DNA of 13,566 bases. It comes from Sphingomonadaceae bacterium (lineage in GTDB: Bacteria; Pseudomonadota; Alphaproteobacteria; Sphingomonadales; Sphingomonadaceae). The notes under the pieces were generated by a model. It had not been told where the DNA came from, did no database searches, and saw nothing but the letters and a program-made list of their open reading frames with translations. Made by a program: the position numbers and the translations under genes. Of this stretch, positions 7,416-13,438 are shown in pieces; positions within the stretch are counted from its first letter, which is position 1; the number at the start of each line of letters is the position of its first letter. The DNA lies in NCBI GenBank assembly GCA_016462305.1, contig JAEMTM010000003.1, positions 24,978-38,543 on the forward strand, in the 5' to 3' direction.

Positions 7416-8983
7416 CAGATGGAGGCCCCCTCCTCTGCTGGCAATTGTAGGCGCGGAAACAGGCCTATAGGCTGGGCAATTTGCAACCCGCCTTCGGCCA
7501 GCGGCGCATACCAATGCGACCCGGCACGCGCATAATTACGCACATCCTGCGGCACAGCCATTTGATCGAGCAGCTTAGTGGCTGACCCGGGAATGATTGG
7601 CTGCACGGCTATGGCCAATTGCGCGATGCAGATGAATAACGTCGCCAACACCGTCTCCATCCGATCGGGATCGGTTTTCTTAAGCGCCCATGGCGCCTGC
7701 ACGTCGACATAGGCGTTACATGCAAACACCGCATGCATCCACGCTTCCAAAGCCTGCGACATGGCCAATTCTTCGAAATGCGCCGGAATTTGCGTCGAAA
7801 CGACATTGCCGACCAAGTCGAGCAAGGCTTGGTCATCGGCATGATGGCCGTGAATCGCAGGAAGATAGCCTTCGCAGTTTTTGAAAATCAGCGACAATGT
7901 CCGCTGCGCCAGATTGCCAAAACTGTTCGCCAAATCAGCGTTTACCCGCGTCACAATGGCTTCGGGGCTATAGCTGCCGTCCTGCCCAAAGCTGACTTCG
8001 CGCAATAGGAAATAGCGCAAGGCATCGACGCCAAACAACACTGCTAGCTCCATCGGGTCGACGACATTGCCCAAGGATTTCGACATTTTCTCCCCGCGCG
8101 ACAACAGAAAACCGTGGCCGAACACCATTTTTGGCAAGGGCAAGCCCGCCGACATCAGGAATGCGGGCCAATATACCGTGTGGAACCGAACAATGTCCTT
8201 GCCGATGATATGGATGCTGGCTGGCCAGAATTTGCGCCATTCTTCGGTGTCATTTGGAAAGCCAATGGCGGAGATATAGGTGGTCAGCGCATCGAGCCAG
8301 ACATACATGACATGGTTCTCGCTACCCGGAACCTTGACCCCCCAGTCAAAGCTGGTGCGGGAGACGGATAAGTCCTTCAACCCGCCTTCGACAAATTTGA
8401 CGGTTTCGTTCTTGCGGCTGTCGGGGCGCATAAAACCGGGGTTCGCGGCGTAATAGTCCAACAAAGGCTTTTGATATTTGGAGAGCCGGAAAAACCAGCT
8501 TTCTTCAACGGTCCATTCAACGGGCGTACCTTGGGGCGACAGCTTTTGCCCCCCTTCCCCATCGGTTAGCTCGCCTTCGTCATAATAAGCTTCGTCGCGG
8601 ATAGAGTACCACCCCTCATAGCGGTCCAGATAGAGATCGCCATTGGCCTCAAGCCGTTTCCAGATCGCTTGGCTCGCTTTGTGATGACTATCGGCGGTTG
8701 TCCGGCAAAAATGGTCAAAAGAAATATCAAGTGTTGCACACATCTGCATGAAATAGGATGACATTTCATCCGCAAGATCGCGCGTTTCTCTACCCAGCCC
8801 ACGCGCCGTCTGGTCCATTTTCAGGCCATGTTCGTCCGTGCCAGTGACGAAACAGACTTCGCGGCCATTCAGCCGCTGAAAACGTGCAATCGCATCTGTG
8901 GCAATTGCCTCATATGCGTGGCCGATATGCGGCTTCCCATTGGGATAAGCGATTGCGGTGGTGATGTAGAAAGGTTCGGACAT
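7415..8983 (-). CDS. metG: methionyl-tRNA synthetase
   Basis: This essential class I aminoacyl-tRNA synthetase charges tRNA-Met in the cytoplasm. The 522 residues include the HIGH signature as PHIGH (18-22) and the KMSKS loop (299-303, context GEKMSKSLGN), plus the family motif TGTDEHG near residue 47. The region that carries paired CxxC zinc ligands in E. coli MetG reads YEGWYSIRDEAYY here without cysteines, so this is the zinc-free short type. There is no C-terminal Arc1p/EMAP-like tRNA-binding extension, in line with the length. It starts 18 bases downstream of the holB stop and runs into tatD with a one-base overlap. Confidence 0.95.
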   Translation of the reverse strand: MSEPFYITTAIAYPNGKPHIGHAYEAIATDAIARFQRLNGREVCFVTGTDEHGLKMDQTARGLGRETRDLADEMSSYFMQMCATLDISFDHFCRTTADSHHKASQAIWKRLEANGDLYLDRYEGWYSIRDEAYYDEGELTDGEGGQKLSPQGTPVEWTVEESWFFRLSKYQKPLLDYYAANPGFMRPDSRKNETVKFVEGGLKDLSVSRTSFDWGVKVPGSENHVMYVWLDALTTYISAIGFPNDTEEWRKFWPASIHIIGKDIVRFHTVYWPAFLMSAGLPLPKMVFGHGFLLSRGEKMSKSLGNVVDPMELAVLFGVDALRYFLLREVSFGQDGSYSPEAIVTRVNADLANSFGNLAQRTLSLIFKNCEGYLPAIHGHHADDQALLDLVGNVVSTQIPAHFEELAMSQALEAWMHAVFACNAYVDVQAPWALKKTDPDRMETVLATLFICIAQLAIAVQPIIPGSATKLLDQMAVPQDVRNYARAGSHWYAPLAEGGLQIAQPIGLFPRLQLPAEEGASI

Positions 8984-9001
8984 GGAAACTCTTAATATGG
9001 G

Positions 9002-9967
9002 CTATGGGCGCGCTGTATGCGCTTGAATCGATGCCAGCAAGCCTCCCATTTGAAAGACGACGCTTTGTTTGTCCAAACTTAACGCAATGGCCCGTGCGGC
9101 AAGCTCGCTGGCGGCTTCCCAAGCGGCGACACCATTGCGCGCCTGCGTAGCGTCCAGCTTGCGGGTGTGTTCCGCGATCAGCGACGGCGCACGGCGCAAG
9201 AAAGCCTCATAACGCGGCTGCGCAGCCTTTAACGCCAGCCTGTCCGCCAAGCCACTGCGCAGTGCATTGTCGCGGTCACCCGTGCGCAAGATCGACATCA
9301 TCGCGTCCTCAATTTCCTTCAGGTCAAGGCCAAGAAAATCAAGCGCTTGCCCCGGCGTGCCATTGCCCAAACGAATAAGTGCCTGAAGCTCGTCCGCACC
9401 GACCTCTGGTGCAGCGCGGTGCAAAACGTTGGTCATGTCGGCGTCACTCAATCCCTCAAACCGAAGGATCTGGCAGCGCGACCGAATGGTGGGCAGCAAT
9501 CGGTCACTGGCGTGGCTCACGAGGAAGAAAAAGGTGCCAACCGGTGGCTCCTCCAGCGACTTGAGCAAGGCGTTGGCTCCACCCCGCTCCAGGTCGTCCG
9601 CAGCATCGATGATGATCGCACGTCTGTTGCTTAAACCGGGACGTGTGGTCAGCGACTGTTGCAGCCCGCGGATTTGATCGACGGTAATGCTGCGCTTGAA
9701 CTCGGTGACATCATCAATGTCCTCATCCTCCTTCAACGGCTCCTTCGGTAGCCGCTTCACGGACAGGATATCGGGATGCGACCCACGCGCAATCATGCTC
9801 GCATAGGCATTTTCCGGGTCAACCAGCATGGCCGCAGCCCGCAATGCAAAGGCAGACTTGCCGATGCCTCGTGGCCCAGATAAAATCCAGCCATGGTGGA
9901 TTTTTCCACTGTCACAAGCGGTCGCGAACTGCCGCCACGCCTTATCATGTCCGACATAATCGTTCAT
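9002..9967 (-). CDS. holB: DNA polymerase III delta' subunit (clamp loader)
   Basis: This is the delta' subunit of the clamp loader, which places the beta clamp on primed DNA together with delta and gamma/tau. The product has 321 residues. The N-terminal AAA+ domain has an intact P-loop, GPRGIGKS (31-38); many delta' proteins have lost it, so nucleotide binding may be retained here. The sensor/arginine-finger motif SRC is seen in TIRSRCQILRF at about 160-170. The C-terminal collar domain is divergent, as is usual. The ATG overlaps the tmk stop in ATGA. The tmk-holB-metG-tatD order is conserved in alphaproteobacteria, which supports the call. Confidence 0.9.
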   Translation of the reverse strand: MNDYVGHDKAWRQFATACDSGKIHHGWILSGPRGIGKSAFALRAAAMLVDPENAYASMIARGSHPDILSVKRLPKEPLKEDEDIDDVTEFKRSITVDQIRGLQQSLTTRPGLSNRRAIIIDAADDLERGGANALLKSLEEPPVGTFFFLVSHASDRLLPTIRSRCQILRFEGLSDADMTNVLHRAAPEVGADELQALIRLGNGTPGQALDFLGLDLKEIEDAMMSILRTGDRDNALRSGLADRLALKAAQPRYEAFLRRAPSLIAEHTRKLDATQARNGVAAWEAASELAARAIALSLDKQSVVFQMGGLLASIQAHTARP

Positions 9968-10611
9968 GCAGGCTCCAACAGGTCGCTAATTTCGGTCAGT
10001 AAGCGCGCGGTCACCTCGTCCGCCGCGCCCGACGCATCGACAAGCCGCACGCGCGGTTCACATTCGGCAAAGCGCACAAAGGCCACATCGACGTCCGAAT
10101 GGAAAACCTCTGTGCGGCCCTGAATGCGGTCGGGCTGGTTCTGGTCACGCGCAGCCGCTCGGCTTGCGGCCTCTTTGGTATCGAGCCGCAACACTAAGGT
10201 TCGGTCGGGCAACATGCCATGGCTGCCGATCTGGTGCAGCGTCATGATGTCGGCATCGGACAGGCCGGAACCCGCACCCTGATAGGCCCGGCTGCTGTCG
10301 ATAAAGCGGTCGGAAATGACCCATTTCCCGCTGGCCAAGGCTGGCGCGATAAGGCGCTCGACATGGTCGCTGCGTGCGGCGGCGAACAGCAATGCCTCGG
10401 CGCGCGGCATCCACCGTTCCGCACTTCCGCCAAGGAGCAACTGCCGGATGGTTTCCGCGCCCTCGGTCCCACCCGGTTCGCGGGTTAACAATACTTCGAA
10501 TCCATGTTGGGTGATGAACGCGGCAAGCGCCGCAATCTGGGTCGATTTGCCAACCCCCTCGCCGCCTTCAATGGATATAAAACGGCCGCGCACGGTCATA
10601 GGCGCACCCAT
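9964..10611 (-). CDS. tmk: thymidylate kinase
   Basis: It phosphorylates dTMP to dTDP with ATP, in the cytoplasm. The 215 residues show the P-loop GGEGVGKST (16-24), the dTMP-binding REPGG (44-48), the DRF motif (101-103; DRY or DRF in the family) and SSRAYQG (106-112). Length is normal. Two in-frame ATGs are close together (10611 and 10599). The first is used here; the second would give MTVRGRFISIEGGEG, which is also a natural start. The gene heads the minus-strand operon: 141 bases of non-coding DNA separate it from the transglycosylase gene and the next gene overlaps it by four bases. Confidence 0.94.
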   Translation of the reverse strand: MGAPMTVRGRFISIEGGEGVGKSTQIAALAAFITQHGFEVLLTREPGGTEGAETIRQLLLGGSAERWMPRAEALLFAAARSDHVERLIAPALASGKWVISDRFIDSSRAYQGAGSGLSDADIMTLHQIGSHGMLPDRTLVLRLDTKEAASRAAARDQNQPDRIQGRTEVFHSDVDVAFVRFAECEPRVRLVDASGAADEVTARLLTEISDLLEPA

Positions 10612-10752
10612 ATTGGTTGGATAATCGCAGTATCAAGCATAAAATATCTGTTCCGTCGTCACATAACGCGATTGGCAAGGCCATGTGCTCTCGTCATCCG
10701 ATAGTCGAATTTAATTACCGCGTATAGCGGTCAGCAAGAGCAACCTGAAAAC
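10612..10752. other. intergenic spacer between tmk and the transglycosylase gene, with a small hairpin
   Basis: This spacer must hold the tmk operon promoter and any transcription end for the transglycosylase gene, both on the minus strand. The only structure I see is ACCGC-GTATA-GCGGT at 10717-10731, a five-base-pair hairpin followed, on the minus strand, by the AT-rich AATTAAATT rather than a pure T-run. That makes at most a weak terminator. I could not pick a confident promoter for tmk. Confidence 0.3.
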
Positions 10753-11823
10753 CTAATTGCGCAATTCATCCGCCAACAATCCGACCGACAGCGCATAGAA
10801 ATTCGAACAATTATAATCCAATATGACGCGGTAATTCCCGCCGAGCAGATAGGCCGTATTGCCAACGCCATCGGGTTCAATCAACGTCGCCATCATATTG
10901 TCATTCGGCCAAAAGCCCCGCTGCGGTGATATGCCCAATTCCCGCCATTCGGCGATTGTCCGCCATTGGCTGTGCCGTGCAAAGACGCGGGGGCATCGCG
11001 GTGACGACATCAGTGATCGCATGACACCGCGATTGAACGACGCTGGCACATCGACCGCAAATCCCCAATCCTCGCCACGCCGCCAGCCCGCATTGACGAA
11101 ATAATTGGCGATGGAGGTCATGGCATCGACTTCGCTGCGCCAAATGTCGGCATAGCCGTCTCCATCGCCATCGCGGGCAAGCCGCAAATACACAGACGGC
11201 AGAAATTGTGGCTTACCCAGCGCCCCGGCCCAGCTTCCGGTGATCGCATATTGCGGCACGCCTTTGTCGATCATTTTGAGCGCGGCGATCAACTCGCCTT
11301 CAAACAACGCCCGGCGACGTCCTTCATACGCCAAGGACGCTAAGGCTTCGGGTGCGTTGAAATTGCCCATGACGGACCCATAATTGGTCTCATGCCCGTA
11401 AATGGCGATCATCATTTCTTCCGGCACGCCCGTCTCATCCTCAATCCGCTGGAGCAAAGGGCGAAGCTCTGCATATTTGGCACGGCCCCTGTTGATGCGC
11501 GATGCATCGACATGGCGCGCCTTATACGGCGCAAAATTGGGCACAGGTGCGCTGGACGCACCTTCGGGCTGCTGCCGGTCAAGCCGGACCACGCGGTCAT
11601 TATAGGTAATAGACGGCAACACGCGGTCGAGCGTCGCTTGTGTCACACCCTCCAGCAGAGCGCGTTGCCGCACCGCCGCCAAATAGGACCGGAAACCGGC
11701 CTCCTGCCCCTCTGTGCCCGGAGCAGAACCAGCACCCTCATCCTGCGCCAGACAATTCGGGCCAAGCACCGAAGCACTCGCACATATTGCCATCGTCATC
11801 ACAATTTTACGGTAAAAGCGCAC
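10753..11823 (-). CDS. MltB-type lytic murein transglycosylase
   Basis: It cleaves the MurNAc-GlcNAc bond of peptidoglycan and forms 1,6-anhydroMurNAc, in the periplasm. With the start chosen here the product has 356 residues. Residues 1-26 form a signal peptide (basic RFYRK, then a hydrophobic stretch, with likely cleavage near CLA-QDE). The catalytic glutamate is E145 in YGHETNYGS, followed by the family segments YEGRRRALFEGELIAAL (167-183) and GSWAGALGKPQFLPS (196-210), and by an EF-hand-like acidic loop (DGDGDGYADIW, 219-229) such as E. coli Slt35/MltB uses for calcium. The frame is open 38 codons further upstream, but that part looks non-coding. The GTG at 11823 directly precedes the signal peptide and has a strong AGGGGG ribosome site. 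Cys24 is not in a proper lipobox, so I expect a soluble periplasmic enzyme. Confidence 0.9.
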   Translation of the reverse strand: MRFYRKIVMTMAICASASVLGPNCLAQDEGAGSAPGTEGQEAGFRSYLAAVRQRALLEGVTQATLDRVLPSITYNDRVVRLDRQQPEGASSAPVPNFAPYKARHVDASRINRGRAKYAELRPLLQRIEDETGVPEEMMIAIYGHETNYGSVMGNFNAPEALASLAYEGRRRALFEGELIAALKMIDKGVPQYAITGSWAGALGKPQFLPSVYLRLARDGDGDGYADIWRSEVDAMTSIANYFVNAGWRRGEDWGFAVDVPASFNRGVMRSLMSSPRCPRVFARHSQWRTIAEWRELGISPQRGFWPNDNMMATLIEPDGVGNTAYLLGGNYRVILDYNCSNFYALSVGLLADELRN

Positions 11824-11826
11824 GGG

Positions 11827-11833
11827 ACCCCCT
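11827..11833 (-). promoter_or_regulatory. ribosome binding site that fixes the transglycosylase start
   Basis: On the minus strand AGGGGGT lies three bases before the GTG at 11823. This G-rich Shine-Dalgarno match is what decides for the GTG start over the longer open frame and over the ATG eight codons inside. Confidence 0.6.
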
Positions 11834-11836
11834 GAT

Positions 11837-11865
11837 ATTTGATTGCGACATAATGCCACAGACAA
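11837..11865 (-). promoter_or_regulatory. possible promoter for the transglycosylase gene
   Basis: On the minus strand TTGTCT (11865-11860) and TCAAAT (11842-11837) are 17 bases apart, just ahead of the ribosome site of the GTG start. The transcript leader would be very short. This is a weak match and no more than a candidate. Confidence 0.3.
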
Positions 11866-11943
11866 TACCGGCTGTGAATTGCTTTGGTCCTGTCGAACAA
11901 CCATTTCATCCTGTGGGTGCGCCAAGCGGCATATCATCTACGC

Positions 11944-11972
11944 TTGCCATCGCAAAGCGCACTAGCTAGGGG
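11944..11972 (+). promoter_or_regulatory. possible promoter for tRNA-Ser
   Basis: TTGCCA (11944-11949) is a good -35 match, and TAGGGG (11967-11972) 17 bases later is a poor -10 match. A GC-rich stretch follows before the tRNA at 11986. The position fits a tRNA promoter, but the -10 box is not convincing. Confidence 0.3.
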
Positions 11973-11985
11973 ACGCATCGTAAGC

Positions 11986-12075
11986 GGACAGGTGGCCGAG
12001 TGGTTTAAGGCAACGGTCTTGAAAACCGTCGTGGGTGGAAGCTCACCGTGGGTTCGAATCCCACCCTGTCCGCCA
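11986..12075 (+). tRNA. tRNA-Ser(UGA)
   Basis: The acceptor stem GGACAGG (11986-11992) pairs with CCTGTCC (12065-12071), followed by discriminator G and an encoded CCA (12073-12075). The anticodon stem ACGGT/ACCGT (12013-12017 and 12025-12029) encloses the loop CTTGAAA with anticodon TGA at 12020-12022, which reads serine UCA. A long variable arm precedes the T arm GTGGGTTCGAATCCCAC, as expected of a class II tRNA-Ser. The 90-base length is normal. Its last 17 bases recur, with one mismatch, at 13254-13270. Confidence 0.97.
12059..12075 (+). repeat. att-like direct repeat, tRNA copy
   Basis: The 3' end of tRNA-Ser. ACCCTGTCCGCCA (12063-12075) is repeated exactly at 13258-13270; extended leftwards the two copies match at 16 of 17 bases. 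Repeats of a tRNA 3' end are the usual footprint of an element that has integrated at a tRNA gene. Confidence 0.6.
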
Positions 12076-12117
12076 ATGTTATCGCGAATAGAAAATCTGC
12101 GTGACTAAATTACTTAG

Positions 12118-12138
12118 AACTGTCTCGGCGACACAGTT
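12118..12138. repeat. imperfect inverted repeat behind the tRNA
   Basis: AACTGT (12118-12123) and ACAGTT (12133-12138) form a perfect six-base inverted repeat around nine bases; with an A-G interruption it extends outward by TTA/TAA and C/G. It could be an operator or a recombination site of the decayed element. There is no T-run, so it is not an intrinsic terminator for the tRNA. Confidence 0.35.
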
Positions 12139-12147
12139 AAGCTGATC

Positions 12148-12368
12148 ATGGCCCCAGCTTCTCCGTCGAGGCTGCTCGCCGAGAGGTCCTTGCAGTTGCT
12201 AAGGTGCCGAGAATGTGGCTGGGCAAACAAGAAGGGCCGACAAAGGCAGACAAAGGCAATGGCGCGTCACTGGACGCTATCAAGGCCAATGCGGACACCT
12301 GTGCTAACCACCTTGCACCTATCGTTGACCGGCTGCGCTCTGAAGGCATCACAAGTCTGCCGCAAATT
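12148..12368 (+). pseudogene. decayed serine recombinase (resolvase/invertase family), C-terminal fragment
   Basis: In the frame of 12204-12368 the translation KGNGASLDAIKANAD and then ANHLAPIVDRLRSEGITSLPQI closely follows the pattern of the recombinase-domain region found behind the catalytic domain in resolvase/invertase proteins of sphingomonads, where the usual text is like NLAPIVEDIRASGVTSLRAIAAELNARGI. The catalytic N-terminal domain with its serine is absent, so the piece is inactive. Just upstream REVLAVAK in the same frame, preceded by LLAERS in another frame (12172-12189), resembles the family's ISERTKAALAAAK helix, which suggests a frameshift at about 12180-12190. Similarity stops abruptly after residue Ile at 12368, where AT-rich DNA begins. 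A ten-base tandem repeat lies inside. The family call is from memory of the pattern, without a search. Confidence 0.55.
12239..12258 (+). repeat. tandem 10-base repeat
   Basis: GACAAAGGCA occurs twice in direct succession (12239-12248 and 12249-12258). Ten is not a multiple of three, so if this is a recent duplication it would itself have shifted the reading frame of the recombinase fragment. Confidence 0.8.
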
Positions 12369-12449
12369 ACAAAAAAGTTTTTTATGTTTGTACTTTACAA
12401 GATGATTTCAATTTTCCAAGATACTCTTTGATTTTACAAGGGGAATATA

Positions 12450-12953
12450 ATGAAAAAGGAATTAGCTATTCTAGCTGCCGCAATGTTGGCTTTTAACTTG
12501 GGAGGATGCGCAACGGTATTGAACGGGACGAGCACAGAATACTCGACAACCACGAGCCCTGAAGGTGCCACAGTTAAGTTTAGCGGCGGTCAGACCTGCA
12601 CCACACCCTGTTCACTTGAGTTTAAGCGTAAGGGCGATCTTCGCGCTGACATCACTCTTGCGGGTCACAAACCAACATACGTCCTTATCCAATCAAAACT
12701 TGGTGGCTCTACATTCGGCAACATTGTGCTCGGCGGTGGTGTCGGTGCTATTGTTGACGGTAGCAACGGGGCAAGCAACCGCTTGTATCCTCGCCCGTTG
12801 ATCGTGCGCTTGGCCCCTGAAGGTTCAAATGAAGAAGCTGTTCTGCTGTCAAAGGACGGCAAGGTCGTGCAAACAGTAAAGCAACATAACGATGCAGTGC
12901 GTGTCGACGTGGCGAAGACAATCGGTCCTAAGTTAGCTGGACTGGAAGAGTAA
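12450..12953 (+). CDS. small lipoprotein with PEGA-like domain and glycine-rich hydrophobic motif
   Basis: The 167-residue product begins with a lipoprotein signal peptide: MKKE, a hydrophobic run, and the lipobox LGGC with Cys20 as the lipidation site. The residue after Cys is Ala, so an outer-membrane destination is likely by the usual sorting rule. Behind it are SPEGATV (36-42) and TPCSL (52-56), a pattern seen in PEGA-like beta domains of surface lipoproteins. At 90-107 there is a glycine-rich hydrophobic stretch (GNIVLGGGVGAIVDGSNG), followed by LYPRPLIVRL. I recall bacterial lipoproteins with the same order of lipobox, TPC and a Gly-rich GxxVD segment, but their function is not known to me. 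AAGGGGA sits six bases before the ATG. The gene is the only intact one in the tRNA-Ser segment and has its own terminator, so it appears to be an independent, expressed unit. Confidence 0.8.
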   Translation: MKKELAILAAAMLAFNLGGCATVLNGTSTEYSTTTSPEGATVKFSGGQTCTTPCSLEFKRKGDLRADITLAGHKPTYVLIQSKLGGSTFGNIVLGGGVGAIVDGSNGASNRLYPRPLIVRLAPEGSNEEAVLLSKDGKVVQTVKQHNDAVRVDVAKTIGPKLAGLEE

Positions 12954-12972
12954 CCCATTAATGGCACGCAGG

Positions 12973-13008
12973 AGCGGGGCTGCATTTCGATGTGGCTCCG
13001 CTTTTTTT
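12973..13008 (+). terminator. strong Rho-independent terminator after the lipoprotein gene
   Basis: A 13-base-pair stem (12973-12985 with 12990-13002, including three G-T pairs) closes a TTCG tetraloop at 12986-12989 and runs straight into seven T residues (13002-13008). It lies 20 bases after the lipoprotein stop. It is by far the clearest terminator in the window. Confidence 0.93.
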
Positions 13009-13236
13009 GAGTTCACTTTAGAACATCGTTTTATTTTTGTTCCAAATAGACAAATGAACCGGATTGAAAGCAGCCAGCCATTCCATCGTCTTGAACCTCA
13101 ACTGCCATCTTTACCCCACGCCGTGACCAAGGAGGACTGACAGATACCTAGGCCAGACGTGTTTGACCAGTGCACACAAATCACGCGCATGCTGTCACAG
13201 AACAGAGAAAAACAAAACCCAGAAAACTGACATTTT
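13009..13236. other. gene-free stretch inside the tRNA-Ser segment
   Basis: No reading frame here has a start, ribosome site and recognisable product on either strand. At 13028-13042 there is GTTT-N7-GTTC, one base off the alphaproteobacterial LexA box GTTC-N7-GTTC, but no gene follows it on either side. On the minus strand a short frame of 25 codons follows a purine-rich stretch (start near 13110) but I do not recognise it. The rest appears to be decayed DNA. Confidence 0.4.
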
Positions 13237-13255
13237 GAGTACAGGATGTGTACTC
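13237..13255. repeat. perfect inverted repeat abutting the second att-like copy
   Basis: GAGTACA (13237-13243) and TGTACTC (13249-13255) are perfect inverted copies around the loop GGATG. The right arm overlaps the first two bases of the 17-base tRNA-end repeat. Such arms next to a core site can be recombinase binding sites, but this is only position-based. Confidence 0.5.
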
Positions 13256-13270
13256 CAACCCTGTCCGCCA
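13254..13270 (+). repeat. att-like direct repeat, distal copy
   Basis: The sequence matches the last 17 bases of tRNA-Ser at 16 positions; the last 13 (ACCCTGTCCGCCA) are identical, including CCA. Outside this core the two sites differ: the rest of the T arm is not present here, so it is not a second tRNA gene or a duplicated tRNA half. Confidence 0.6.
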
Positions 13271-13438
13271 GCTCCTCTCTCGGGTAAACCCAGTGCGATC
13301 TTCAGAAGCGCCAAACTCTTAACTGAACCGCCATTATTGAGTTGGGCTTGCCTCAAAGGAGTTAGTCCCCGCCATCGGCAATGCGTTGACGGCAACATCG
13401 CAATATTGGGTGCCTTCAGATCAGTATACCACCACGTC
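13271..13438. other. non-coding spacer between the element and the enoyl-CoA hydratase gene
   Basis: I see no gene with credible support. An open minus-strand frame of 67 codons (13195-13398) crosses the att-like repeat and the hairpin, which argues against it being real. There is a short inverted repeat GGGT-AA-ACCC at 13283-13292 and no terminator with a T-run for the hydratase gene. Confidence 0.4.

Larger units (their letters stand above)
12076..13270. mobile_element. putative remnant of a tRNA-Ser-integrated element (1.2 kb)
   Basis: The segment lies exactly between the tRNA-Ser 3' end and a second copy of that end. It holds a broken serine recombinase fragment, one intact lipoprotein gene with its own strong terminator, and about 230 bases with no gene. 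No intact integrase is present, so it cannot move by itself; the original element has probably been deleted down to this remnant (inference). A tyrosine integrase would be the usual enzyme at a tRNA gene, and none is seen. A serine recombinase is a less usual partner for a tRNA site, so the fragment may belong to a second, unrelated insertion. Confidence 0.5.

Noticed and set aside
7416..7514. N-terminal extension of tatD to an upstream ATG
   Set aside because: The added residues overlap metG and have no family similarity; the conserved FVDSHCHL start follows the ATG at 7415.
11824..11937. N-terminal extension of the transglycosylase to an upstream ATG
   Set aside because: It would bury the signal peptide behind 38 non-hydrophobic residues, and the GTG at 11823 has a strong ribosome site.
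11884..12108. Plus-strand open frame of 74 codons
   Set aside because: It runs straight through the tRNA-Ser gene and has no coding signature.
12120..12136. E. coli-type LexA box (CTGT...ACAG)
   Set aside because: The spacing is nine bases where the consensus needs eight, and alphaproteobacteria use a different box.
13254..13270. A second, partial tRNA-Ser gene
   Set aside because: Only the acceptor 3' strand, part of the T stem and CCA are present; no other tRNA arm is found upstream, so it is an att-like repeat.
13195..13398. Minus-strand open frame of 67 codons near the end
   Set aside because: It crosses the att-like repeat and the hairpin, has no convincing ribosome site and no recognised similarity.
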